A DNA stretch of 64,000 nucleotides from Streptomyces platensis. Lineage in GTDB: Bacteria; Actinomycetota; Actinomycetes; Streptomycetales; Streptomycetaceae. Location: assembly GCF_008704855.1 (NCBI RefSeq), contig NZ_CP023691.1:4650001-4714000 (forward strand), read 5' to 3'. The position numbers and the translations under genes were made by a program. The notes beneath the pieces are model-generated. The model was not told the origin of the DNA, made no database searches, and worked only from the letters and a program-made list of their open reading frames with translations. Position 1 is the first letter of the stretch; every line of letters begins with the position of its first letter. Of this stretch, positions 1-7,986 are shown piece by piece.

Positions 1-1
1 C

Positions 2-1198
2 CTCGAACCGTGTGTGCGGCGGCTGCGCGAGCACCTCGCCCGCACCTTCCCGTACGGGTTCCGGATCACCATCGCCGACAACGCGAGCACGGACCGTACG
101 CCGGATGTCGCCGCCCGGCTCGATGACGCGCTCGACGAGGTCACCGCGGTACGGCTGGAGCAGAAGGGGCGGGGGCGGGCGCTGCGCACCGTGTGGTCGC
201 TGTCCGAAGCCCCGGTGCTGGCCTATATGGACGTCGATCTGTCCACCGACCTCAACGCGCTGCTGCCGCTGGTGGCGCCGCTGATCTCCGGGCACTCGGA
301 TCTGGCGATCGGCTCCCGGCTCAGCCGGAGCGCACGGGTGGTGCGGGGGCCGAAGCGGGAGTTCCTCTCGCGGATGTACAACCTCATCCTGCGGGGCTCG
401 CTCGCCGCACGGTTCTCCGACGCGCAGTGCGGGTTCAAGGCCATCCGCGGCGATGTCGCCGAGCGGCTGCTGCCGATGGTCGAGGACACCGGGTGGTTCT
501 TCGACACCGAGCTGCTGCTGCTCGCGGAGCGGGCCGGGCTGCGGATCCACGAGGTGCCGGTGGACTGGATCGACGATCCCCACAGCACCGTGCATATCGT
601 GCGGACGGCCGCCGATGACCTCAAGGGCGTCTGGCGGGTGGGGCGGGCGCTGGCGACCGGCGGGCTGCCGCTGGACCGGCTGGCCCGGCCGTTCGGGGAC
701 GATCCGCGGGACCGTGAGCTGACCGGTGTGCCCGGCGGGCTGGCCCGTCAGCTGGTCGGCTTCTGTGTCGTCGGCGGGCTGAGCACACTGCTCTACCTCG
801 CCCTCTTCTCTCTCTTCCGCCTCGGGACGGGCGCCCAACTGGCCAATGCCGCCGCCCTGTTGGTGTCGGCGCTCGCGAATACGGCCGCCAACCGGCGACT
901 GACCTTCGGAGTACGGGGCCGGGACCGGGCGGTCCGCCATCAGGCGCAGGGGCTGGTGGTCTTCGCCGTCGGACTGGTGCTGACCAGCGGCTCGCTCGCG
1001 GCCCTCGACGCCGCCGGGGGCACCGCCTCGCACGGCACCGAACTCGCGGTGCTGGTGGCCGCCAACCTCGCGGCCACGATGCTGCGTTTTCTGCTTTTCC
1101 GCGCCTGGGTCTTCCCCGACCGCGAGCGCCGGGACGACCTCACCGCGCCGCCGCACCCTTCGCATGACCGGGACGATCTCACCAGGAGCGCACGATGA
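2..1198 (+). CDS. GT2 glycosyltransferase fused to GtrA-like membrane domain (5' partial)
   Basis: The gene enters from the left edge in frame 2 and about 398 residues are visible, so the true start is outside the window. The N-terminal 240 residues are a family-2 glycosyltransferase of the dolichol-phosphate sugar synthase type: a DNASTDRTP nucleotide-sugar loop near residue 25 and an acidic DVDLSTDL metal-site motif near residue 80. From about residue 245 come four hydrophobic segments typical of GtrA, which is thought to handle polyprenyl-phosphate sugars in the membrane. The enzyme probably loads a sugar onto a polyprenyl phosphate at the inner face. Its stop overlaps the start of the next glycosyltransferase (ATGA), so the two likely work in one pathway: lipid-linked donor synthesis followed by transfer outside the membrane. 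Confidence 0.9.
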   Translation, partial: LEPCVRRLREHLARTFPYGFRITIADNASTDRTPDVAARLDDALDEVTAVRLEQKGRGRALRTVWSLSEAPVLAYMDVDLSTDLNALLPLVAPLISGHSDLAIGSRLSRSARVVRGPKREFLSRMYNLILRGSLAARFSDAQCGFKAIRGDVAERLLPMVEDTGWFFDTELLLLAERAGLRIHEVPVDWIDDPHSTVHIVRTAADDLKGVWRVGRALATGGLPLDRLARPFGDDPRDRELTGVPGGLARQLVGFCVVGGLSTLLYLALFSLFRLGTGAQLANAAALLVSALANTAANRRLTFGVRGRDRAVRHQAQGLVVFAVGLVLTSGSLAALDAAGGTASHGTELAVLVAANLAATMLRFLLFRAWVFPDRERRDDLTAPPHPSHDRDDLTRSAR

Positions 1199-3441
1199 CC
1201 CCGCAACAACGGCCCGGCACCCCGGCCCCGCCGCCGTCCGCCGCACAGGAGGGCGCGGCGGCGTCGCTCACCGACCCCCGGACGCCCGTGGCACCGGAGC
1301 CGGCGGCCCGCTGGGAGCGGCCCGCACTGCTGGCGTTGTTGCTGGTCACGGCCGCTCTCTACCTCTGGAACCGGTCCGCTTCCGGTTACGCCAACCAGTT
1401 CTACTCGGCCGCCGTACAGGCCGGCAGCGAGAGCTGGAAGGCCTTCTTCTTCGGTTCGTCCGATGCGGCGAACTCCATCACCGTCGACAAGCCGCCCGCC
1501 GCGCTGTGGCCGATGGCGCTGTCCGTACGGCTCTTCGGGCTCAGCTCCTGGGCGATCCTGGTGCCCGAGGCGCTGATGGGTGTGGCGGCGGTCGGGGTGC
1601 TCCACGGGGCCGTACGGCGACGGTTCGGTGCGGGCGCGGGGCTGCTCGCGGGCGGCGCGCTGGCGGTGACGCCGGTCGCCGCGCTGATGTTCCGTTTCAA
1701 CAACCCCGATGCGCTGCTGTGCCTGCTGATGGTCGGTGCGATCGCCTGTGTCCTGCGCGCCCTGGCGGACGGCCGGACGACGTGGCTGGTGCTGGCCGGG
1801 GTCTGCTTCGGGCTCGGGTTTCTCACCAAGACGCTCCAGGCGTGGCTGATCCTGCCGCCGCTCGCCGTCGTCCACGCCTGCTGTGCGCCGGTCGCGCTGC
1901 GCCGGCGGTTCGGTCAGCTGCTGCTCGCCGGGCTGGCGATCGTGGTGTCCGCCGGCTGGTGGGTGGCGCTCGTCGAACTGTGGCCGGCGGCCTCCCGCCC
2001 GTATATCGGCGGCTCGCAGCACAACAGCTTCCTGGAGCTGACCTTCGGCTACAACGGCTTCGGGCGGATCACCGGCAACGAGACCGGCAGCGTCGGCGGG
2101 GGCGGCGGCCGTCCCGGTGGCGGTGGCTGGGGGGAGACCGGCATCACCCGGCTGTTCTCGTCCGACATGGGCGGGCAGATCTCCTGGCTGCTGCCCGCGG
2201 CGCTGATCCTGCTGGTCGCGGGGGTGACGGTGCTGTGGCGGGCGCGGCGGACGGTGGCCGCTGAACAGGCCGGTCAGCGGGCGGAGTTCCTGGTCTGGGG
2301 CGGCGCGCTGCTGATGACCTTCACGACCTTCAGCTTCATGTCCGGGATCTTCCATCAGTACTACAACATCGCGCTGGCCCCGTATATCGCGGCGCTGGTC
2401 GGGATGGGCGCGGCGCTGTTGTGGCGGCGCGGCGGGCGGTCCGCCGCGCTCGTCCTGGCCGGGACGGTGGCGGTGACGGCCGGATGGTCGTTCGTGCTGC
2501 TGAACCGCTCGCCGGACTGGCTGCCGTGGCTGCGCTGGACGGTGGCGGCGCTCGGCCTCCTGGCGGCGCTGGGGCTGCTGCCGGCGGTACGGGCGGGGGC
2601 GGCGGCCCGGAAGGAAGCAGCGGCGCCGGAAGGCCGGGCGCCGGTACGGGCGAGCCGGCGGGTGGCGGTGCTCGCGGCGGGGCTCGGGGTGGTGACGGCG
2701 CTGGCCGGGCCGGTCGCGTACACCCTCGATACGGTCAACACGCCCAAGGGCGGTTCGATCATCACGGCCGGCCCCACGGTGCGGGGCGGTAGGGGCGGTC
2801 CCGGTGGCGGCTTCCCGGGCGGCCGGATGCGCGGCCGCAACGGCGGGGTGCCGGGCGCCGGCCAGGGCGGGGCCCCCGGCCAGGCCCTTCCGCCGGGCCA
2901 AGGTGGCCAGGGCCGGATGCCGGGCGGCACGCAGGGCGCCAACCCGCCCCCGCAGCGGGCCGGCCAGCAGAGGCAGTTCCCGGCGCCGGGCGCCCGGGGG
3001 TGGCAGGCCGGCCGACCCCGGTTCCCCGGCGGCAGGGGCGGCTTCGGTGAGCGCGGCGCCGGCCGGATGGGCGGTCTGCTCAACGGCAGCAAGGTGAGCG
3101 ACCGGGCCAAGGCGCTGCTGGAGAAGGACGCGGACGAGTACACCTGGGCCGCCGCGGCCATCGGCTCCCAGAACGCCGCGAGCTACCAACTGGCCACTGA
3201 GAAGCCGGTGATGGCGATCGGCGGCTTCAACGGGAGCGACCCGTCGCCGACCCTCGCCCGGTTCAAGGAGTATGTCGCGGCCGGGAAGATCCACTACTTC
3301 CTCGCGGGCGGGCAGGGCGGGCAGGGCGGGCCCGGCGGCGACCGGGGCGGCTCGTCGCAGATCACGTCCTGGGTGGCGAAGACCTTCCAGAAGGCCACCG
3401 TCGGCGGCGCCACCTTCTACGACCTGACGCGGAAGGGGTGA
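1195..3441 (+). CDS. PMT/ArnT-like membrane glycosyltransferase (GT39-type)
   Basis: A 748-residue polytopic protein. The start ATG overlaps the upstream stop by four bases. It has the layout of bacterial PMT/ArnT enzymes: a first membrane span near residue 45, an outside loop with the conserved DKPPAALWPM motif near residue 100, about ten further spans, and a soluble C-terminal domain with YxWxAAxxGSQxAAxYQLATEKPVMAIGGF-like spacing. Such enzymes move a sugar from a polyprenyl-phosphate donor to a lipid or protein acceptor on the outer face. Between residues 520 and 625 lies a long Gly/Arg/Pro/Gln-rich stretch without predicted fold. This insertion occurs in actinobacterial relatives but varies in length. 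Acceptor and sugar cannot be read from sequence. Confidence 0.88.
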   Translation: MTPQQRPGTPAPPPSAAQEGAAASLTDPRTPVAPEPAARWERPALLALLLVTAALYLWNRSASGYANQFYSAAVQAGSESWKAFFFGSSDAANSITVDKPPAALWPMALSVRLFGLSSWAILVPEALMGVAAVGVLHGAVRRRFGAGAGLLAGGALAVTPVAALMFRFNNPDALLCLLMVGAIACVLRALADGRTTWLVLAGVCFGLGFLTKTLQAWLILPPLAVVHACCAPVALRRRFGQLLLAGLAIVVSAGWWVALVELWPAASRPYIGGSQHNSFLELTFGYNGFGRITGNETGSVGGGGGRPGGGGWGETGITRLFSSDMGGQISWLLPAALILLVAGVTVLWRARRTVAAEQAGQRAEFLVWGGALLMTFTTFSFMSGIFHQYYNIALAPYIAALVGMGAALLWRRGGRSAALVLAGTVAVTAGWSFVLLNRSPDWLPWLRWTVAALGLLAALGLLPAVRAGAAARKEAAAPEGRAPVRASRRVAVLAAGLGVVTALAGPVAYTLDTVNTPKGGSIITAGPTVRGGRGGPGGGFPGGRMRGRNGGVPGAGQGGAPGQALPPGQGGQGRMPGGTQGANPPPQRAGQQRQFPAPGARGWQAGRPRFPGGRGGFGERGAGRMGGLLNGSKVSDRAKALLEKDADEYTWAAAAIGSQNAASYQLATEKPVMAIGGFNGSDPSPTLARFKEYVAAGKIHYFLAGGQGGQGGPGGDRGGSSQITSWVAKTFQKATVGGATFYDLTRKG

Positions 3442-3443
3442 GC

Positions 3444-3512
3444 GGGAGGGGTCATCCGTAGGGGCGCGCCCCGACCGTCCGTCGGGGCGCGCCCCTACGG
3501 ACAACCCCTCCC
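3444..3512. terminator. Long hairpin terminator after the glycosyltransferase pair
   Basis: Two arms of about 30 bases (3444-3475 and 3479-3512) are almost perfectly complementary, with the core GGGGCGCGCC pairing to GGCGCGCCCC around a short loop. There is no T-tract, as is usual for GC-rich actinomycete terminators. It lies three bases after the stop codon and separates the glycosyltransferases from the exporter unit. Confidence 0.8.
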
Positions 3513-3577
3513 GAGGCGCGAGGCGCCCCCTCACCCGACCGCCGCCCCCACCCGCCCGTCACCCGGCCGAAATCAAA

Positions 3578-3638
3578 TGTACGGCGTATAACACTCCCTG
3601 TACGGTGTAAATCAACGACGCCCACCCCGTACAGGGAG
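3578..3638. promoter_or_regulatory. Putative operator/promoter of the MFS exporter
   Basis: Two direct copies of TGTACGGYGTAWAW lie at 3578-3591 and 3599-3612, exactly 21 bp apart (two helical turns). In addition CTCCCTGTACGG (3594-3605) has a perfect 12-bp inverted copy, CCGTACAGGGAG, at 3627-3638, just before the ATG at 3644. This is the expected place for binding by the TetR protein encoded downstream (inference). Confidence 0.55.
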
Positions 3639-3643
3639 CCCGT

Positions 3644-5242
3644 ATGTCCCCCGTGGCCTCCGACGCCACCACCACACTCCAGCCGCCGGGCCGGACCGCC
3701 ACCCGCTGGCTGATCCTGGCCGTCATCTGCCTCGCCCAGCTGGCGGTCATCCTCGACAACACCGTCCTCAACGTCGCCATCCCCTCCCTCACCGAGGACC
3801 TGGGGGCGACCACCGCCGACGTCCAGTGGATGATCAACGCCTACTCGCTGGTCCAGTCCGGTCTGCTGCTCACCGCCGGCAATTCCGCTGACCGCTACGG
3901 CCGCAAGAGGATGCTCGCCATCGGCCTGGTGCTCTTCGGCGTCGCCTCGCTCGGCGCGGCGCTCGCCCAGTCACCCGGCCAGCTGATCGCCGCCCGGGCC
4001 GGGATGGGGGTCGGCGGCGCGCTGCTGATGACCACCACCCTCGCCGTCGTCATGCAGATCTTCGACGACGAGGAGCGACCCAAGGCCATCGGGATCTGGA
4101 GTTCGGTCAACTCGCTCGGGTTCGCGGCCGGGCCGCTGATCGGCGGTTCGCTGCTCGACCACTTCTGGTGGGGCTCGCTGTTCCTGGTCAATCTGCCGGT
4201 CGCCGTCGTGGCGCTGCTGGCCGTCGTCGCCCTGGTGCCCGAGTCCCGGAGCCACGGCGGCGAACTCCCCCAAACTCTCCACGGCGTTCGAGCAGGGGGG
4301 ACCCCCATGGACCTGCCGGGCGCCCTGCTGTCCATGATCGGCATGGTCGGAGTGGTCTTCGCGATCATCTCCGGGCCGGTCACCGGCTGGCTGTCCGGGC
4401 GGGTGCTGATCTCCGCAGCCCTCGGCCTGGCCGGTCTCGCGGTCTTCGCACTGTGGGAGCTGCACGTCCCGTATCCGATGCTGGACATGCACTTCTTCCG
4501 CAACCGCCGCTTCATCGGGGCCGTCTCCGGCGGCATCCTCGTCGCCTTCGGGATGGGCGGCTCGATGTTCCTGCTCACCCAGCATCTGCAACTGGTGCTC
4601 GGCTACGGCCCGTTGGATGCCGGACTGCGGATGGCGCCGCTCGCCGTCACCGTCATACTGATCAACTTCACCGGCCTCAGCGCACGTCTGCTGCCCCGGC
4701 TCGGCACCCCCGGAATGATCGTCTCGGGGATGTCGCTGCTCGCGGCCGGTCTCGCCGCCATCTCCCTGTTCGGTGGCGACAGCTATGGCGGCATGCTGGC
4801 CGGTCTGCTCGTGATGGGTGTCGGTGTCGCGCTCGCCATGCCGACGATGGCCAACGCCATCATGTCCGCGATCCCGTCGGCCAAGGCCGGAGTGGGAGCG
4901 GGCGTCAACGGCACGCTGATGGAGTTCGGCCAGGGGCTCGGCGTCGCCGTGCTCGGCGCGGTCCTCAATTCCCGCTTCGTGGCGCTGCTTCCGCTGGTCG
5001 CCGCGGGCGCCGGTTCACTGCCCGCGGCGCTCGCCAGGACCCGTACGGACGCCGAACGCAGCGCCGTGCAGGACGCCTTCGCCACCGGTATCGGCACCAG
5101 CCAGCTGGTCGGCGCGGCCGCGGTGTTCCTGGGCGGGCTGGTCGCCGCCGTGCTGCTGCGCCGGGCGGAGCGCACCGGCCGGGACCCGGAGGTGCCGGCC
5201 ACGCCTGCCGGTGCGGAGCCGGCGGCCGCCGGGGCGGAATAG
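3644..5242 (+). CDS. MFS transporter, DHA2 (EmrB/QacA) drug exporter family
   Basis: A 532-residue transporter with 14 predicted membrane spans, the DHA2 arrangement. Residues 30-60 hold the family signature (AVILDNTVLNVAIPSLTEDL), followed by the loop DRYGRKRMLAIGL corresponding to motif A. It should export hydrophobic or cationic drugs by proton antiport. Cytoplasmic ends are short; the C-terminus is Ala/Pro/Glu-rich. The ATG at 3644 follows the repeat-bearing promoter region directly, and a TetR gene lies 143 bp downstream in the same direction, so a repressor-exporter pair is likely. The substrate is not identifiable. Confidence 0.9.
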   Translation: MSPVASDATTTLQPPGRTATRWLILAVICLAQLAVILDNTVLNVAIPSLTEDLGATTADVQWMINAYSLVQSGLLLTAGNSADRYGRKRMLAIGLVLFGVASLGAALAQSPGQLIAARAGMGVGGALLMTTTLAVVMQIFDDEERPKAIGIWSSVNSLGFAAGPLIGGSLLDHFWWGSLFLVNLPVAVVALLAVVALVPESRSHGGELPQTLHGVRAGGTPMDLPGALLSMIGMVGVVFAIISGPVTGWLSGRVLISAALGLAGLAVFALWELHVPYPMLDMHFFRNRRFIGAVSGGILVAFGMGGSMFLLTQHLQLVLGYGPLDAGLRMAPLAVTVILINFTGLSARLLPRLGTPGMIVSGMSLLAAGLAAISLFGGDSYGGMLAGLLVMGVGVALAMPTMANAIMSAIPSAKAGVGAGVNGTLMEFGQGLGVAVLGAVLNSRFVALLPLVAAGAGSLPAALARTRTDAERSAVQDAFATGIGTSQLVGAAAVFLGGLVAAVLLRRAERTGRDPEVPATPAGAEPAAAGAE

Positions 5243-5278
5243 CATCGGCGGGTACGTGATCGTGAACGGCATGTACCG

Positions 5279-5308
5279 ACGGCACGTATGACCACGCGTA
5301 CGTGCCGT
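5279..5308. promoter_or_regulatory. Inverted repeat upstream of the TetR gene
   Basis: ACGGCACGTA (5279-5288) and TACGTGCCGT (5299-5308) are perfect 10-bp inverted arms around a 10-bp spacer. The position, about 80 bp before the TetR start, suits an autoregulatory operator. It could also act as a weak terminator for the exporter. Confidence 0.5.
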
Positions 5309-5384
5309 GCACCGAAAACGACACCGACGACACACCGACGACGACCCCCTGGCGTCGCAGACGTTCAGGGCAGGGAGGGGCGCC

Positions 5385-6155
5385 ATGGCAGCGACGGACG
5401 GCCGCACCGGGAAGCGGCCGAGCAGCGTCTGGCTGACCGAACGCCCCCCGCTCAAACGCAAGGCGGACCAGCCGGCCGGACTCGGCCTCGACAAGATCGT
5501 CGCGGCGACGGTCCGGCTGCTGGACGCCGAGGGCCTGGCGAAATTCTCGATGCGCCGGCTCGCGGCCGAGCTCGGTGTCACCGCGATGTCCGTCTACTGG
5601 TACGTCGACACCAAGGACGACCTGCTGGAACTGGCCGTGGACGCGGTGGCCGGCGAGATGGCGCTGCCGGACGAGTCGGACACCGGCGCCGACTGGCGCG
5701 ACCAGCTGCGCGCCCTCGCCGTCGGCTACCGCGACATGCTGCTGCGCCACCCCTGGGCGGCCCGGCTGCTGGGCCGGCTGATGAACATCGGCCCGCATTC
5801 GACGGCCTTCTCCAACGCCACCCAGCGGGTGATGCGGCGCAGCGGCCTGACCCCGGACCGCACCTCCGGCGCGCTGGCGTCGCTCTTCCACTTCGTCTAC
5901 GGCTTCGCCACGATCCGGGCCACGCACGAGGAGCGGTGCCGCGCCGCGGGCATGACCCTCGACGACTACTTCGAGCAGGTCCTCGCCGCGCTCGCGGAGC
6001 GGCCGGAGTTCGCCGAGACGCTGGAGCTGTCCACCCGCACCGGGTACACACGCCAGGGCCAGAGCGTCGTGGAGATGCTGGACCGGGACTTCACCTTCGC
6101 CCTCGATCTGCAGATCGCGGGGATCGAGGCGATGCGGGACCGGGCGGCGGACTGA
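5385..6155 (+). CDS. TetR/AcrR family repressor with TetR_C-type ligand domain
   Basis: 256 residues from ATG 5385, chosen because GGGAGGGG sits 5-12 bases upstream; a GTG at 5307 would be in frame but lacks a ribosome site and lies in the inverted repeat. Residues 30-75 form the TetR helix-turn-helix (KIVAATVRLLDAEGL ... FSMRRLAAELGVTAMSVYWYV). The long C-terminal part with DAVAGEM and the FHFVYGFATIRATHEERC segment resembles the TetR class of C-terminal domain that binds drug-like ligands. It most likely represses the exporter at 3644-5242 and responds to an exporter substrate. Confidence 0.88.
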   Translation: MAATDGRTGKRPSSVWLTERPPLKRKADQPAGLGLDKIVAATVRLLDAEGLAKFSMRRLAAELGVTAMSVYWYVDTKDDLLELAVDAVAGEMALPDESDTGADWRDQLRALAVGYRDMLLRHPWAARLLGRLMNIGPHSTAFSNATQRVMRRSGLTPDRTSGALASLFHFVYGFATIRATHEERCRAAGMTLDDYFEQVLAALAERPEFAETLELSTRTGYTRQGQSVVEMLDRDFTFALDLQIAGIEAMRDRAAD

Positions 6156-6173
6156 CGCCCGGCCCGGCCGTGC

Positions 6174-6369
6174 CTAGGGGGTGTCTTCCCGATCATGCCG
6201 GGCTCGCGGGGTGTGGCACGCACTCCCCCACGCCTGAACGGCGCGGGGGGACCCCCATCCGCGTTGTCGTCACTCGCCGACGCTCCGCGTCGACTCCCTC
6301 CTCCGCCTTGCGATCGCACGCACCACACCCCGCTCCCTGATCCGGCCTGATCGGAAAGACACCCCCTAG
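6174..6369. mobile_element. MITE-like element with long terminal inverted repeats, at CTAG
   Basis: A 196-bp element without coding capacity. Its ends are near-perfect inverted repeats: CTAGGGGGTGTCTTCCCGAT at the left and the complement of CTAGGGGGTGTCTTTCCGAT at the right, with a single mismatch, and looser pairing (GCGGGGTGTGG) continuing further in. CTAG is present on both sides (6174-6177 and 6366-6369), as expected for a 4-bp CTAG target duplication of an IS5-type transposase acting in trans. No matching full-length partner is in this window. Confidence 0.65.
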
Positions 6370-6388
6370 ATGATCTATTCCAAGGGGT
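6366..6388. repeat. Solitary IS982-type terminal repeat
   Basis: CTAGATGATCTATTCCAAGG followed by GGT closely matches the left end of the intact IS982 element at 6970 (CTAGATGATCATTTCCAAGG, GGT) in the same orientation. No transposase follows, so this looks like the remaining end of a deleted copy, shared at CTAG with the right end of the MITE. Confidence 0.55.
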
Positions 6389-6391
6389 GCC

Positions 6392-6499
6392 TGGGTGGTG
6401 GTGAAGCGGGCCATGTCGCCGCCGGTCGCCGCAATGATCACCTCGACGGTGGCCCGGTTGACTTCGGGGATGGAGTCGAAGAGGTCGAGAGTGGAACAA
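6392..6499 (-). pseudogene. IS110-family transposase fragment
   Basis: Reading leftward the frame gives LFDSIPEVNRATVEVIIAAT followed by GGDMARFTT, which matches the C-terminal Transposase_20 region of IS110-type transposases (typically LD-x-IPG-x-x-x-x-TAEVIIAE-x-G-D-M-x-RF). The match breaks off exactly where the IS982-type end begins, and upstream it ends at the stop of the SRPBCC gene. Only about 33 codons are left, so it is not functional. It records an IS982-type insertion into an older IS110 element. Confidence 0.6.
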
Positions 6500-6510
6500 A
6501 AGCGGGCCGC

Positions 6511-6960
6511 TCAGTCGAAAGTGCTGGCCAGGTAGGCGTTGCGGATTCTAATGAGGTAGGGCATGTACCGGCTCAGGAGGAGTCTGTCGACGATGCGTCC
6601 GACGGTCCCCAGTGGTGAGGTGAAGTCGACGACGTCTCGCATTATGGTGCCGCCGGCTCCGTCCGGCTCGAAGTGGTGGGCGTGACGCCATCGCTTGAAG
6701 GGCCCGGACTCCTGCTCGTCCACGAAACTTCGGGGCCGATCGTATGAGGTGATGCGGGCCTTGAGTCGCCAGGTCAGGCCGAGATGGCGAGCCTGGAAGG
6801 TCACCGTATCGCCGAGCGACAGCTCGCCCCGGGTCTTGCCGCCAACCGCTCGCTCCGACGAATCAGCCATCGAGCGGGTATGCGCCTCCACGTCCAGGCA
6901 AACCGCGAACACCTGGTCCGGGGGTGCGGCGACGGCTGTCACGACCTCGAAATGCGGCAT
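6511..6960 (-). CDS. SRPBCC (START/Bet v1-like) family protein
   Basis: 149 residues starting at ATG 6960 with GGTGAGC as ribosome site. The pattern fits the SRPBCC fold: PHFEVVTAVAAPPDQVFAVC at the N-terminus, a central SLGDTVTFQARHLGLTWRLK strand pair, and a C-terminal helix ending in MPYLIRIRNAYLAS. Members bind lipids, polyketides or other hydrophobic ligands in a deep cavity; some are cyclases. The IS982 end lies only 10 bp upstream of the start. Removing that element joins the gene to the YceI gene at 7987 with a short gap, so it was probably the last gene of that operon and may now depend on transcription from the IS. Confidence 0.8.
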   Translation of the reverse strand: MPHFEVVTAVAAPPDQVFAVCLDVEAHTRSMADSSERAVGGKTRGELSLGDTVTFQARHLGLTWRLKARITSYDRPRSFVDEQESGPFKRWRHAHHFEPDGAGGTIMRDVVDFTSPLGTVGRIVDRLLLSRYMPYLIRIRNAYLASTFD

Positions 6961-6969
6961 AAGCTCACC

Positions 6970-7975
6970 CTAGATGATCATTTCCAAGGGGTCTGTGGTT
7001 AGTGATCGTAGGCGGTCAGTGAGCGAAGGGCGGGCTGGCCGGTGTGGTCGTTGTGCCAGATCGCGGCGGTCAGCGCGAGGATGCGCTGCATGACACGGGC
7101 GATCACGCCACCCGGTGTACGGCCTCGGTGCTGTTCAAGGTTGAGCTGCCCCTTGAAGGTCTCGTTGACCGACTCGATCACCTGCCGCAACGGCTTGAAC
7201 AGCAAGGCGCCGGGCCGTTCCGGCTCGCCTTTGCGGGCCGGCCGCAGGAGCCGGAGGTCCTGCTCGGCCAATTGGTGCTCGAAGTCGCGGCCGAAGTAGT
7301 TCTTGTCGCCGATCAGTGTCTGTCCGGGCCGGGCGGTGGTCAGGCCCGGTTCGGCGGCGAGCAGGTCCAGCAGGCTCTCGCGTTCGTCGACCTTGGCTCC
7401 GGTCAGGGCAAAGGCGATCGGCAGGCCCTGCAGGGTGCACACCAGGTGCAGGCGCAGGCCCCAAAAGAAGCGGCTGTGGCTGGCGCAGTACCCGTACTCG
7501 GCCCATCCGGCCAGGTCGGAGCGTTTGACGGTCTCGCGGGAGCGTCCGCACTCCACGGGCGTGGAATCCACGATCCACACGTCGTCGCTCCATACGGAGG
7601 TGTCGGTGGCCAGCAGCCGGGTCACTCGCCGCAGCAGCTCGGCGGCCTTGCGCAGGCGCTTGTTGTAGCCGGGCTGCTTGGGCAGGTAGGGGAAGAGATG
7701 CCGCAGGTGAGAGTGGGCGTAGCGAAGCCACTTGGCCTCGGAGGTGAAGCCCAGCATGGCCTGCATCATCGCGAGCGTGACCAGCTCAGCATCGGTCAGT
7801 TGCACAGCGATCCCCATGGCCGGACGCCAGGGAGCCAGATGCGGTGATGCCTTCAGCAGGTCGTCGGTCTTCACATAGAGTGCGGTGGCGAGGGAGTCCA
7901 ACTCTGTCTTCACACACCGACGTTGGACTCCCTTCCCTTGTGCGCACAGCCGATCCCTTGGAATCGATCGTCTAG
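6970..7975 (-). mobile_element. IS982-family insertion sequence, apparently intact
   Basis: About 1 kb bounded by imperfect inverted repeats: left CTAGATGATCATTTCCAAGG and right (reverse complement) CTAGACGATCGATTCCAAGG, each continuing for about 10 more partly matching bases. CTAG stands at both boundaries (6970-6973, 7972-7975). A single full-length transposase gene fills the inside. The element sits between YceI (stop at 7987) and the SRPBCC gene (start at 6960). Confidence 0.8.
6999..7913 (-). CDS. IS982-family DDE transposase
   Basis: 304 residues from GTG 7913; the open frame continues upstream but would cross the right terminal repeat, so the inner start is preferred. Family signatures are visible: IVDSTPVECGR (first Asp), GYCASHSRFFWGLRLHL, TLIGDKNYFGRDF (second Asp), and VIESVNETFKGQLNLE (catalytic Glu), the spacing seen in IS982 transposases. 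No frameshift or internal stop is present, so the enzyme may be active. The N-terminal LTDAELVTLAMMQAMLGF helix region is also typical. Confidence 0.85.
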   Translation of the reverse strand: MKTELDSLATALYVKTDDLLKASPHLAPWRPAMGIAVQLTDAELVTLAMMQAMLGFTSEAKWLRYAHSHLRHLFPYLPKQPGYNKRLRKAAELLRRVTRLLATDTSVWSDDVWIVDSTPVECGRSRETVKRSDLAGWAEYGYCASHSRFFWGLRLHLVCTLQGLPIAFALTGAKVDERESLLDLLAAEPGLTTARPGQTLIGDKNYFGRDFEHQLAEQDLRLLRPARKGEPERPGALLFKPLRQVIESVNETFKGQLNLEQHRGRTPGGVIARVMQRILALTAAIWHNDHTGQPALRSLTAYDH

Positions 7976-7986
7976 GGGACGGGGCC

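Noticed and set aside
940..3534. 864-codon open frame on the reverse strand opposite the PMT-like gene
   Set aside because: Low-complexity Arg/Gly/Ala/Pro composition typical of the antisense frame of GC-rich genes; no domain and no ribosome site, while the forward gene has clear motifs.
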